A stretch of 64,000 bases of DNA from Paenibacillus algorifonticola (GCF_000971975.1 NZ_LAQO01000008.1:209558-273557); one strand, 5' to 3'; counted from the stretch's first letter, positions 43,277 to 52,270 are shown. Notes: generated by a model not told the origin, from the sequence alone. A program made the numbers and translations.

Positions 43277-44143
43277 TTATGCTTCTTGCCAGAAACGGCG
43301 TACGTTGTCCATTGCTATTTTGGAAGCGGTTCTGCAATCCTCCATGCCTTCAAATTCAACGGAAATATACCCGTCATAACCAGACTGCTTCAGCACGCGG
43401 AACACTTCGTACATGTCGATGTCTCCATGGCCCACAATTGCACCTCGCAAATAATTGCCATGCGCGGTCTGAAACCAGCCCACTCCCGGGTTGCGAGAGG
43501 ATGGTCTAAGGTAAAAATCCTTGGCATGAACCATCGAGGCATAAGGAATGTTATTTTTCACAGCGCTGACAGGGTCTTCATCTACACAGAGGAAATTGCC
43601 GATATCCAGCGTCGTTTTGAAATTATCCCGCGCCGTTTCATGCAATAATCGCTGGATTCGCTCGTTGGATTGCACATAATACCCATGGTTTTCCACACTC
43701 GTTGTAATGCCGAAGCCTGCTGCATAATCAGCAATGGTGCGGCATGCTTCTACAAGAGTCGGCAGATCCTTCTCAAACTGGGCAACCGTTCCCTCGTGTG
43801 CGGGGCGGAAGGCGACGTCATGCCGCATTTTGGCGACGCCTAGCGCTCTGGCAACATCGACATGCTTCTTGACGGCTTGAATTTCGTTGTCCAGCGCTTC
43901 AGGACCGTCATTCGCAACAAAATTTGCTCCTATGGCATAGTTGGAAATGTCGATGCCCACTTCCTTGGCCGTCTGCACAATTTGATCAACCAGCTCTGGA
44001 TTGTCGATTAGGCTGTATCCGATAGGAACGATTTCCACATGTTCCCCGCCTTGCTCGGCGATAAAGCGAATCGCATCCGGCACCGTCATTTCTTTTTTGT
44101 CCAGAGCCTGCTGAAGACTGTATGTGCTGAGTCCTACCTTCAT
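43277..44143 (-). CDS. Sugar phosphate isomerase/epimerase-like TIM-barrel protein (paralogue 2)
   Basis: A 288-residue TIM barrel closely related to the protein at 20941-21813, sharing MKVGLSTYSL, GGEHVEIVP, the metal-ligand segments SVENHGYYV, TLDIGNFLCVDEDP, MVHAKDFYLRP and SVEFEGMEDC. ATG 44143 is chosen by the GAGGGA site and by agreement with the paralogue. It lies 57 bases before the Gfo/Idh gene. Having one copy in each operon suggests both operons feed a common intermediate into the same reaction. Confidence 0.82.
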   Translation of the reverse strand: MKVGLSTYSLQQALDKKEMTVPDAIRFIAEQGGEHVEIVPIGYSLIDNPELVDQIVQTAKEVGIDISNYAIGANFVANDGPEALDNEIQAVKKHVDVARALGVAKMRHDVAFRPAHEGTVAQFEKDLPTLVEACRTIADYAAGFGITTSVENHGYYVQSNERIQRLLHETARDNFKTTLDIGNFLCVDEDPVSAVKNNIPYASMVHAKDFYLRPSSRNPGVGWFQTAHGNYLRGAIVGHGDIDMYEVFRVLKQSGYDGYISVEFEGMEDCRTASKIAMDNVRRFWQEA

Positions 44144-44248
44144 CTCTTCCCTCATCCTCTCCGCATGTTTGTATCCTCACACCAACGTATACCCTTTTCC
44201 CCGTCATTACACAATTCGCAATAATCGTCTACTATTCTATTTTCCAGT

Positions 44249-46030
44249 CTAGGCGCCCAAATCCGGGGTATCTACAAACGTTACGCTCCGACTGCCCGTT
44301 CCATGCAGCTCGAATATAACAATGACATTTTCACCCTGGCGCAAAAGCGGTGCTGGCACATACAGCGTTTGTTGCGGCCCTTTGTCCCAATATCGCCCCA
44401 GATTGAACCCGTTTATGAAGGCAACTCCCTTCGTCCAGCCTTCCAGCCGCAGGAATGTATCCTGCACATCATCCACGTGGAGAATGCCTCGGTAAAAAGC
44501 AGGCGCTGCCTGCGCAGCGGCAGTGTTGGTATTAGTGAAAGCATCGGTTGCAGCTTCGAATTGCAAAGGCGACAAGTCATCAAGCGGCAGACAATGAATC
44601 GCCCAGTCGTATAAAAATTGAAAACCAAAGCGGACGCCTTCCGTAATGCCCTTCGGATCTCTGAGATACGGGCCGTAATTGATTCGCCCCATATTTTCAA
44701 CGAGAATCGCAATTTCGGCCCCTGCTGCCGGCACCTCGAACGATACCGTTCGCTCCTGATTGCCGCGTTCCAGCACACCTTCCAGCTTGCCATCCACAAA
44801 TACCAGCGCACGATCCCGTACCTCCTGCACGACAAGCTCCTGTTTCTCCCGTGGCCCTGAAATCGTTGTCTTGTATAAAATAAAGCCATAATCCTGACCG
44901 AGCTTCTCCATCGGTTCGGGATTCGTTCGGCGAATCGGCGCGGGCAGCCGGTCTAACTGTGAGAACAATGCCGCCTGCTCCGTTATTTCTACCTGGCCGT
45001 ATGCCCTTCTGCCAATAGGCTCTGGCAGTTTAAGTTCACCAAGCTTCATATAGCGATCGATGACAGCCCGCACCGCATAAAATTTATCCGTAGGCTCCCC
45101 CGATTCGCTTAAGAGCGAATCATAATCATAGCTCGTAATCGTCGGCTCATATTGATCCTTCTGCTGGCAGTTCGCTCCATTATAGAAGCCAAAGTTCGTT
45201 CCGCCATGGAACATGTAGAAGTTGACCGAAGCCTTCTCCTCAAGCATTTCCTCGAATACGCTAGCCACATCGCCTGCGTCTCTAGTATGGTGCCGCTCTC
45301 CCCAATGATCGAACCAGCCAATCCAATATTCCATGCACATTATGGGCTGATCCGCCTGATATTCACGCAACTTCAAAAAAGCTCCCTTCACCCCGGAGCC
45401 AAAATTCACAGTGGAGAGCTGTCCCGGTACCGACCCTCCTTGCAGCAAAGAGTCAGTCGGCCCATCTGAGGTGAACAGCAGTACATCCATCCCGCGACGA
45501 ACCATGCCTTGACGCAAATATTCCAAATAGCTGGCGTCGTTGCCGTAGCTTCCGTATTCATTTTCAATTTGCAGCGCAATAATAGGCCCGCCGTTTGTAC
45601 ATAGGAGCGGCTGTAATTTGGGCAGCAGCACATCGTAATAGGCGTCTACCCGCTCCAGAAATTTCTCGTTATAGCAGCGAAGCTTAACCTCGTCATCCGC
45701 CAGCAGCCATGCAGGCAAACCGCCAAATTCCCATTCCGCGCAAATGAAGGGGCTTGCTCGCACAATCACGAGCAAACCGAGCTCCCCCGCTGTCTGAATA
45801 AAACGTTCCAAATCCGCCATGCCATCAAAACGGTACTGCCCCGGCTTAGGCTCATGAAAATTCCAAGGCACATAGGTTTCTACTGTATTGAAGCCGCAAG
45901 CTTTCAGCTTTTGCAGCCGGTCGAGCCAATACTCGGGTACAATTCTAAAATAATGCATAGCTCCTGATAAAAGCTGTACCGGCTTCCCATCATATATAAA
46001 CTGGGATTGCCTGCATTCAAAAATCGCCAT
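44249..46030 (-). CDS. GH35 beta-galactosidase
   Basis: A 593-residue cytoplasmic GH35 enzyme. Motifs: LLSGAMHYFRIVPEYW near residue 20, NTVETYVPWNFHEP near 48, acid/base Glu about 158 in ALQIENEYGSYG, nucleophile Glu about 234 in PIMCMEYWIGWFDHWG, and FYMFHGGTNFGFYNGA near 270. C-terminal beta-sandwich domains follow, with GFNLGRYWDKGPQQTLYVP near the end. ATG 46030 has GGGGAGG seven bases upstream and overlaps the fucosidase stop (TAATG). GH35 enzymes often prefer beta-1,3-galactose, which together with fucosidase fits Lewis-type caps. Confidence 0.92.
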   Translation of the reverse strand: MAIFECRQSQFIYDGKPVQLLSGAMHYFRIVPEYWLDRLQKLKACGFNTVETYVPWNFHEPKPGQYRFDGMADLERFIQTAGELGLLVIVRASPFICAEWEFGGLPAWLLADDEVKLRCYNEKFLERVDAYYDVLLPKLQPLLCTNGGPIIALQIENEYGSYGNDASYLEYLRQGMVRRGMDVLLFTSDGPTDSLLQGGSVPGQLSTVNFGSGVKGAFLKLREYQADQPIMCMEYWIGWFDHWGERHHTRDAGDVASVFEEMLEEKASVNFYMFHGGTNFGFYNGANCQQKDQYEPTITSYDYDSLLSESGEPTDKFYAVRAVIDRYMKLGELKLPEPIGRRAYGQVEITEQAALFSQLDRLPAPIRRTNPEPMEKLGQDYGFILYKTTISGPREKQELVVQEVRDRALVFVDGKLEGVLERGNQERTVSFEVPAAGAEIAILVENMGRINYGPYLRDPKGITEGVRFGFQFLYDWAIHCLPLDDLSPLQFEAATDAFTNTNTAAAQAAPAFYRGILHVDDVQDTFLRLEGWTKGVAFINGFNLGRYWDKGPQQTLYVPAPLLRQGENVIVIFELHGTGSRSVTFVDTPDLGA

Positions 46031-47481
46031 TAGACAGCCTCCCCTTGATTGCTCAAATAAACGCCCAGCCAAGATAAAGTCGGACACCATCTGGATTCTT
46101 GAATAGTGAGCCGGATTTTTCTTGCGGTTACCGGTTCGAAGCAGCAGATGCGCTTATAACCAACAATCGTTCCTTCATATAAAGACTTCCAGTCGTTCCC
46201 CTCGAAGTATTCCAGCTGAAAACGTTCCACTCGTTGTCCCGTCCTAATGTGCTCCTTGAGCACGATTCGGTCAAAGCGCTGCTCTTCCTGCAAATCCACC
46301 TCAATCCAAGCTTGCTCTGTTCCTTCGCGAGGACACCAGAACGTATCCAAATCATCATTTAACAGCTGTGATGCTGCGTGAGCTGCTTCCTTCGTTTCCG
46401 ACGCTTGTATTTCCACCTTCGGTTGTGCCGCTAAATTATGTGCAAAGGTGCTGCGCAAAGCGTCGCCAAGCTGCTGTAAGCGCTCTATATCATTTTCGTG
46501 AACGAGGCCACGCTTATCCGGTGGAAGATTCAGCAGAAAAGTAGCATTGCCGCCAACCGAGCCATTATAAATGCCCAGAAGCTCTTCTAGCGATTTCACC
46601 TGATCATCCTCAGATTCATGGTAAAACCAGCCCGGACGAATCGATGTATTCACTTCCGCTGGGTACCAGATTAATTGGTCGTACTGTTTGACAATCTCTC
46701 TGCTGCCTAAATCACTTTCCTGCGAATTGATTCTGGTCGCAAACTCGCGATCATCCGCTTGTTGCGACTGCTCTTGAATCTTTTCATTATCCTGCAAATG
46801 GGCCGGCACGACGCTCCATTCCGAAGCTCGCGTATGCCCCGCTTCATTGCCGCACCAGCGCACATCGGGGCCACAAACGGAAATAACGGCATTGGGCTGC
46901 AGCTCGCGAATGACTGCATAGTAGCCGTCCCAATCATAAACCTGCCTTTTCCCATTAGGCCCTTCCCCGCATGCACCGTCGAACCACACACAAAAGATAT
47001 CTCCGTAATTCGTCAACAGCTCTCTGAGCTGATTTTTGAAAAATTCATTATAACGCTCCGAGTCTCCGTAGGAGGCTTCATGGCGGTCCCATGGCGACAA
47101 ATAAACACCAAACTGGATTCCACCTTTTCGGCAAGCCTCGGCTACTTCCTGCACCAAATCGCCGGAGCCATTTTTCCAAGGGCTTGCCGCTATCGTATGA
47201 TCCGTATACTTACTAGGCCATAGGCAGAAACCATCGTGATGCTTGCAGGTCAAAATCAAACCCTTCATGCCAGCGGATTTACATGCCTCTACCCATTGAT
47301 CAGCACTAAGCTCCGTAGGGTCAAAAATAGCCGGGTCTTCATTGCCCAAGCCCCATTCCTGATCCGTAAAGGTGTTCACCGTAAAATGAATAAAGGCATA
47401 AAACTCCAGCGCCTGCCATCTTAGTTGACGTTCTGATGGTGAAACGCTTGCCGCCGATTTTATCCCATGTGCTTGGTTCAT
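46030..47481 (-). CDS. GH29 alpha-L-fucosidase (B) with C-terminal F5/8-type C domain
   Basis: A 483-residue cytoplasmic enzyme. Catalytic barrel features: FYAFIHFTVNTFTDQEWG near residue 27, LTCKHHDGFCLWPS near 77, and nucleophile Asp168 in CVWFDGACGEG. The last 130 residues are a discoidin/F5-8C (CBM32-like) domain ending RKIRLTIQESRWCPTLSWLGVYL. This form resembles GH29 subfamily B, known for alpha-1,3/1,4-fucose on branched (Lewis-type) glycans; the subfamily call is from pattern only. It overlaps the asparaginase gene upstream by four bases and GH35 downstream by one. Confidence 0.9.
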   Translation of the reverse strand: MNQAHGIKSAASVSPSERQLRWQALEFYAFIHFTVNTFTDQEWGLGNEDPAIFDPTELSADQWVEACKSAGMKGLILTCKHHDGFCLWPSKYTDHTIAASPWKNGSGDLVQEVAEACRKGGIQFGVYLSPWDRHEASYGDSERYNEFFKNQLRELLTNYGDIFCVWFDGACGEGPNGKRQVYDWDGYYAVIRELQPNAVISVCGPDVRWCGNEAGHTRASEWSVVPAHLQDNEKIQEQSQQADDREFATRINSQESDLGSREIVKQYDQLIWYPAEVNTSIRPGWFYHESEDDQVKSLEELLGIYNGSVGGNATFLLNLPPDKRGLVHENDIERLQQLGDALRSTFAHNLAAQPKVEIQASETKEAAHAASQLLNDDLDTFWCPREGTEQAWIEVDLQEEQRFDRIVLKEHIRTGQRVERFQLEYFEGNDWKSLYEGTIVGYKRICCFEPVTARKIRLTIQESRWCPTLSWLGVYLSNQGEAV

Positions 47482-48512
47482 AGGGACCGCCTTCCTTCCT
47501 CGACTCTATTTAGTTTAAATACCGCTTCGTTGGTACCTACTACAAGGCCGCCGTCGTTTTTGAGCTCCCGCGACGCAAGTTGGTACATCAGGTCAATTGT
47601 AACTCGATTGCTGTAATTTATCTGCTCCAAAATAGACGCAATAATGAGCGCCCACTCTTCCTCAGAGCCGTCCAGCACCTTCAAAGCAAACGCCATTCTT
47701 TCCTTGCGAAGAGCAAACCCATAAATGCCTTTTGCGCCGCCCTTCGCCACAATATTGCGATCCTTTAAAAGATTAGAGCATATGAACCATGGGGCTGAAA
47801 CCATATTATGATTTTCGTTCATCAGCCTTCCTATATGTGAAGCCGCCTCTCGTATTCGATGATCCTCCAGCAAATCCGGGCAAGCAAGCTTTAGGAACAT
47901 GGCTGCTATTTGCCGCAGGGGCAGCGCAAACACAGGAAAGCCGCAGCCGTCCGTGCCCAGCTGGATTTCTTCTGCTTGTGCCCCCGAGAATTCAGCGATT
48001 GTTTGTAAAATCTCTCTCTGTGCCGGGTGCTCAGGGGTGGCATATCCCTCTAATGGATATCCCTTTGCTTGGCATAGCGCAAGAACGCCTAAGTGCTTGC
48101 CTGAACAATTGTGATACAGACGACGCGGCGGCTGACTCTGGAGCAAAAGCGCATCACGTGCCTGTATGCTTAAAGGATACGTCTCGGAGCAAATCAAGCA
48201 CCGCTCCTCTACGCCTATTTTGGCAAGCATAGCTTCCAGCGCTTCTACTTGATAAGGCTCTGCGCGATGCGAGGCTGTCATCAGTGTTTTCTCCTGATCC
48301 GTCAGGCTGTAAGTCTCAGGAACGCCATGCACAAAGGCTGGAATCGCCTGAAAAGGCTTGGCCGCAGAGCGCATATAGGAAACCCATTCCGGGTCGCCTA
48401 CACTGTAGATGACTTCGCCTTTATCATCGATTCCGCAAATATGACCGTGATGAATATTTTCAAGCGTGCCGCCTCTATATTCCTCTACCAAACGTGCTGC
48501 CATAACCTGCAT
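47478..48512 (-). CDS. Asparaginase II family (Rhizobium-type) amidohydrolase
   Basis: A 344-residue protein of the thermolabile/Rhizobium-type L-asparaginase family. It has the N-terminal signature EEYRGGTLENIHHGHI, the serine-lysine pair in YMRSAAKPFQA (S49, K52), the LYHNCSGKHLG motif with Cys and Lys near 134, and GTDGCGFPVFALPL near 185 with the second Cys. It hydrolyses L-asparagine or related amides. Its placement among fucosidase, galactosidase and mannosidase genes, coupled by overlap to GH29, suggests action on asparagine or glyco-asparagine left from N-glycans. That role is an inference. Confidence 0.85.
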   Translation of the reverse strand: MQVMAARLVEEYRGGTLENIHHGHICGIDDKGEVIYSVGDPEWVSYMRSAAKPFQAIPAFVHGVPETYSLTDQEKTLMTASHRAEPYQVEALEAMLAKIGVEERCLICSETYPLSIQARDALLLQSQPPRRLYHNCSGKHLGVLALCQAKGYPLEGYATPEHPAQREILQTIAEFSGAQAEEIQLGTDGCGFPVFALPLRQIAAMFLKLACPDLLEDHRIREAASHIGRLMNENHNMVSAPWFICSNLLKDRNIVAKGGAKGIYGFALRKERMAFALKVLDGSEEEWALIIASILEQINYSNRVTIDLMYQLASRELKNDGGLVVGTNEAVFKLNRVEEGRRSL

Positions 48513-48554
48513 AACCGGATCACCTCTTGTTATATAATTAGGGAATTAAGGATT

Positions 48555-49271
48555 TTAAAGCTCTTTTGCTGCGTTAGCTAAGTGCTGCTTTGCCCTTGCC
48601 ACTAAATTCGAGTCAACAGGCCAGTGAAAACTGCCCTCGCGGCGCACTCCTGAGCCAAAATGCAGTTCTGTAATGCCCGTTTGCAGCACGAAGGAATGGA
48701 TTTTATCTATTAGCAGCCCGGCGCCCGCCATTATGGCAACGTTTCGTTCCCCGCCTCGTTTTGACAGCTGCTTTAATTCGTCCATTGCTTCTAAGGCAGT
48801 GCTCTTACCACCCGATGTGAGTACCCGTTCAATCTGGGACAACGCGCTTATGGCGTCTAACGTTCGGGTCAGACTAGCACTCTCATCAATTGCCCGGTGA
48901 AAAGTAACACCTAACCCTTGAGCTTCAGCCAAGCACTTCTGCAGCATCGATAGATCCGCTTCGCCCTTATCCGTCAAGGCACCTATAACGATTCCGGATG
49001 CTCCCAGCTCGCGGGCCGTACGAATATCTTTTTTCATGGCTTCCATATCGTCCTCGTTGTAGCAGAACGAGCGGCTATGCGGCCGAATCATGACATACAC
49101 TGGAATCGAAACGCTGGAAACCACTTGCTCGATGATACCAAAGCTAGGCGTGAGCCCACCTTCTGACATGGCGCAAACCAGCTCGATTCGATCCGCGCCG
49201 CCCGCTTCTGCCGCTCTCGCGTCAGCCGCATTCACTGCGATTACTTCTAATAAGGGCTGCCCACTGGTCAT
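48555..49271 (-). CDS. cutC: CutC-family protein
   Basis: A 238-residue TIM barrel of the CutC family: LLEVIAVNAADARAAEAGGADRIELV at the N-terminus, GGLTPSFGIIEQV near 38, VYVMIRPHSRSFCYNEDD near 60, VTFHRAIDES near 122, RVLTSGGKSTALEAMD near 145. The family was named for copper homeostasis, but in Firmicutes it recurs inside sugar-use operons and the copper role is doubtful. It is in operon B, 43 bases before the asparaginase gene. ATG 49271 follows an AAGGTGG-type site. Confidence 0.88.
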   Translation of the reverse strand: MTSGQPLLEVIAVNAADARAAEAGGADRIELVCAMSEGGLTPSFGIIEQVVSSVSIPVYVMIRPHSRSFCYNEDDMEAMKKDIRTARELGASGIVIGALTDKGEADLSMLQKCLAEAQGLGVTFHRAIDESASLTRTLDAISALSQIERVLTSGGKSTALEAMDELKQLSKRGGERNVAIMAGAGLLIDKIHSFVLQTGITELHFGSGVRREGSFHWPVDSNLVARAKQHLANAAKEL

Positions 49272-49308
49272 AGAAATACCACCTTTCTTTTTCCTTCTGT
49301 CACTCCAG

Positions 49309-49772
49309 TCACTCTGGTAAAGATCTATTCAAATTCAGCTTCCAAAAAGCGATTCGCTCCCTTTTCCACGTATACGTGACATATAATTCATCGCCTGATG
49401 ACACGATAGCCGGATACGAATATTCTCCGGGCTCATCCTCCAACACCACATCAATACCGCTATTGTTATTAGGCAGTGGCGTCGGATATGCCTGGCACCA
49501 GGTACGCCCATCATCATTCGAATCGCTGCGAAAAATAAACCCTTCTGTGCTGCGAAGCAGCATATGTACATGCCCTGCATTAGAAGACCATAGGCTCGGC
49601 TGAATGAGCCCTCTGGCAAACCAATGCTCCGCTCACTGGACTTCTCATGCTTCCCGGCAAACCACGCTGCCAGCACATCTCCATTCGGCAGCACCGCCAC
49701 CGTAGAAGCATGGCTGCTCTGAAACGGCTGCCCTTCTCGGAAAATATATTGCTTGCTCGCTTCGATTCGCAT
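49309..49772 (-). pseudogene. Decayed sialidase-like (BNR family) gene
   Basis: The N-terminal 45 codons (EGQPFQSSHASTVAVLPNGD, AAWFAGKHE) belong to the BNR exo-sialidase-like family. The reading then leaves the frame. The C-terminal part continues in another frame (RGLIQPSLW, HVHMLLRSTEGFIFRSD, DDGRTWCQAYPTPLPNNNSG, then EYSYPAIV and TYTWKRERIAFW). Compared with the usual 330-360 residues, about 130-150 residues are missing after WFAGKHE with a frame change, and a further in-frame gap lies after NSGIDVV. It is the promoter-proximal gene of operon B and has an intact ribosome site (AAAGGGGG). It cannot make the normal enzyme. Confidence 0.8.
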
Positions 49773-49897
49773 GACTTATAGCCCCCTTTAGTTAAATAAG
49801 GCCTGCTATACTTATGCCGATTCGCAAATGTGTGAGGACAAATTTTATATCGCTAACATTATTGAAACCTGCAGAACGCCAAATACCCACTGCTTAT

Positions 49898-49971
49898 TTG
49901 TTATTTTTGTTATGTAAAATATAAATATCGTTATGTACCATCAGTCTAATAGGTTAGGCAGTAAACGTCAA
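49898..49971 (-). promoter_or_regulatory. Promoter/operator of operon B, duplicate of the operon A region
   Basis: Minus strand TTGACG (49971-49966), 17 bases, TAGACT (49948-49943). Plus-strand sequence shares TTGTTATTTTTGTTA, CGTTATG, CAGTCTA and AAACGTCAA with 32768-32842 in the same order and spacing. The palindrome at the operator is less perfect here (TGTAAAATATAAATATCG) and the plus-strand TATAAT is lost, consistent with there being no regulator gene on that side. Confidence 0.75.
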
Positions 49972-50063
49972 TTAGAAGTCATTAATTGTTTTAGGAACCA
50001 GAGTTAAATTCGTGGGAAGCCTTGTTTGCTTATTCCCCTTTTATATTTACGATAAATACAAAT

Positions 50064-50098
50064 AGTGCGCACCCAAGAGGATGCGCACTATATTTTTC
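50064..50098 (+). terminator. Terminator beside the Rpn relic
   Basis: AGTGCGCA and TGCGCACT arms with a ten-base loop followed by ATATTTTTC on the plus strand. It also lies downstream of the minus-strand Rpn relic, with a weaker T-rich flank. Confidence 0.65.
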
Positions 50099-50149
50099 AT
50101 GTTCATTTATTATCAAATAAGGAAATGGACTTAAAAAAATAGTCTTTAT

Positions 50150-50907
50150 TCACTTTTTCAGATTGTCAATCTCCTGCTCCGTCAGTCCAGTAGCTTTGGA
50201 TATCGTTGCAAGGTCCAAATTTAGGCTTAGCATGTTCTCCGCTACTTCCCTTATACCTGCCTTCATACCTTCTTCTAGGCCTGCCTCCATGCCTGCTTTC
50301 ATGCCTGCTTTCATCGCACTTTCCATCATGGATGCTTCATCATGCAGATACTTCTGTCTGGCCTCGTACAATCGTCTAGCGTCTGAATCCTGGCTCAAAT
50401 ATTGCAGCGTATCCATCGCCTTCTCCAAGCTCGGCTCATTCATTTTCAGCACCTCCCATTGTGATGTATTGGCCCCTTTTAAAAACAGCAGCCAATTAAT
50501 CAACCCGCCCTCTGACGGAACGATACGTTCATCCAGCTTAGGCAGCTCCAGGAAATGAACCTCAATGTCGTCAATTAAGGCTATTCCTGTCCGATCTTCA
50601 CGCAGATGAAACACATTGTGGTATTGATCGTTCTTTAGGAACGAATAGTTTAAAATATTGATCGTAACGCATTTCTTAAGCTCCGGATATTTGTCACCCT
50701 CACTGAGTTGGCTCGCATACCGCTTGCTCCAGTAAAACAGTGTTCGTTTCTCTATGTCATACTTATTGAAAAGCTGCATCTCAATATCAATCAGTTTGCC
50801 TTCCGCGGTCTTGGCATAAACATCGAAAATGGACTGTTTATCGAGTGGATCATCTTTAATACAAAATCCACACGCGGGTCCAACAAATCCATCGGCATCA
50901 GCTCCAT
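50150..50907 (-). pseudogene. Rpn-family (PD-(D/E)XK) recombination-promoting nuclease, internally deleted
   Basis: The N-terminal piece starts at ATG 50907 (MELMPMDLLDPRVDFVLKM) as in full-length Rpn/PDDEXK_2 proteins. It then jumps in another frame to DDPLDKQSIFDVYAKTAEGK, followed by LIDIEMQLFNKYDIEKR and an intact remainder. About 40 residues that normally carry the start of the nuclease fold are missing and the frame is broken. The C-terminal part has three copies of an AGMKAGM/EAGLEEG-type repeat near 157-172 and a helical end (LDLATISKATGLTEQEIDNLKK). An internal ATG (50779) could only give a 209-residue truncated protein. Confidence 0.8.
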
Positions 50908-51001
50908 TCGTTATTATTATAACATTTTTCCGTTTATTTGAACCTCGTAAAGATGTATAGAGCTGCTCTCACCGAGTCGAAAAATGACATTGAAATGAAA
51001 A

Positions 51002-51047
51002 AAGGCACCCTTTAAGGTGCCTTAGAATCTAAATATGGAGGCGAGAG
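51002..51047 (-). repeat. tmRNA 3'-end relic a with terminator
   Basis: AAGGCACC / GGTGCCTT hairpin (51002-51023), then ATGGAGGCGAGAGG (51034-51047), the complement of a tmRNA 3' terminus. The last codons of the glycosyltransferase gene run into this relic. First of eight copies to 63.2 kb. Confidence 0.55.
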
Positions 51048-52270
51048 GTCGCCGATAACGGCCGATTGCCCAAAAAGCTCCCAATGGCCGCAGCAGCCTG
51101 CTTATACCCGCCAGCCTCGCGCAGCGTTTCGCCAATTACCCCAGCCTGCTCTCTGTAGGAGGCATTGCTGAGCACCTCTAATACTGCGTTCCTCAGTACC
51201 TCGGGCGTGAGGTTGTTCTTATCTACGATTACTCCTGCTCCAAGCTCCTGCACCCGGCTTGCTACACGAGGCTGATCCGAGGTTAACGGGAGCATGATCA
51301 ACGGCACATTGTAATACAAGGCTTCGCTTGTACTGTTCATGCCTGTGTGTGTCAGAAAAGCATCTACACGCTGCAGCACTTCCAGCTGAGGGAGATAGGG
51401 CCTTATGATGAAATTGTCAGGAATGAGATCAGCCAATGGCTCTAAATCGGTATCTTTTCCTGACGACAATATGAACTGTATAGGCAAATCATGAAATGCG
51501 GTAAAGCAGAGTTTATAAAAATCAAGGTCTTTATTTAAAATGGTTCCCATCGAAATGTAAACCGTCTGTTTGTACGGAGCATGAAGCGGCTCATAGGCGA
51601 AAGCTGGCGCATCCATGCGAGGTACAATAGACGGGCCGGTGAACACAAAGCTGTCGTCCAGCTTGTCCCCCATTGGCTGAAAATAACGGCTTGTATAGAC
51701 GATCTTTAATTGTCCTGCATGCTTGGCAAGCTCCGCCAAAGAAGGAACAGCCACGTTGAACTGGGCAGCTAATTGCTGTGACAATTCCATGATGCCGTTA
51801 TAAAGCCGCTTAACCTCCTCATCGTCCTCCTCCAGATCATTGTCTGATCCGAGAGGCTCCACGAAAACAAAGGTAGTGGTCGAGCATACCGTTGGTATAC
51901 CCAGCTTTTTACCTAAAATTTGTCCTCCCCAGCCTATTAAGGAGTCAAAAATTAAATAATCATAGGTTTCATTTTCGATCAGCTTCAGTATATCCGGAAT
52001 AAATCGCTGAATAATATGTTTTAAGACCATATATATAAATTGATAAGGATGTTTGATTTCAAATGGCTTCATATCAGGGTCATTGAGCAGGGTTGCCTCG
52101 GTGAACGAGTAGGCTTTAAATTGTGCTCCAATCTGCTCGATCTTCGTCCGGTATTTCTCCGTACAACAATAGACGACTTCATCACCATTTTCTACCAGTT
52201 CCTTGATTAGCCCCAACGACGGATTGATATGCCCTTCTGCAGGCATCATCACAACTAATACACGTGCCAA
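51029..52270 (-). CDS. MGT-type GT1 glycosyltransferase
   Basis: A 413-residue GT-B enzyme like macrolide/flavonoid glycosyltransferases (YjiC/MGT group). The N-terminal acceptor domain has VLVVMMPAEGHINPSLGLIKEL; the C-terminal donor domain has VYISMGTILNKD near 235 and the nucleotide-sugar motif HTGMNSTSEALYYNVPLIML near 315, followed by TSDQPRVASRVQELGAG. It transfers a UDP-sugar to a small hydrophobic acceptor. TTG 52270 is six bases after GGAGGTG. The final residues are encoded by a tmRNA-derived relic, so the native C-terminus may have been replaced during insertion. Confidence 0.88.
   Translation of the reverse strand: MARVLVVMMPAEGHINPSLGLIKELVENGDEVVYCCTEKYRTKIEQIGAQFKAYSFTEATLLNDPDMKPFEIKHPYQFIYMVLKHIIQRFIPDILKLIENETYDYLIFDSLIGWGGQILGKKLGIPTVCSTTTFVFVEPLGSDNDLEEDDEEVKRLYNGIMELSQQLAAQFNVAVPSLAELAKHAGQLKIVYTSRYFQPMGDKLDDSFVFTGPSIVPRMDAPAFAYEPLHAPYKQTVYISMGTILNKDLDFYKLCFTAFHDLPIQFILSSGKDTDLEPLADLIPDNFIIRPYLPQLEVLQRVDAFLTHTGMNSTSEALYYNVPLIMLPLTSDQPRVASRVQELGAGVIVDKNNLTPEVLRNAVLEVLSNASYREQAGVIGETLREAGGYKQAAAAIGSFLGNRPLSATSRLHI

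Larger units (their letters stand above)
49773..50149. other. Intergenic region before operon B
   Basis: No gene seen in 377 bases. It holds the operon B promoter/operator (49898-49971), a 165-base leader towards the sialidase relic, and a terminator at 50064-50098. Confidence 0.7.
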
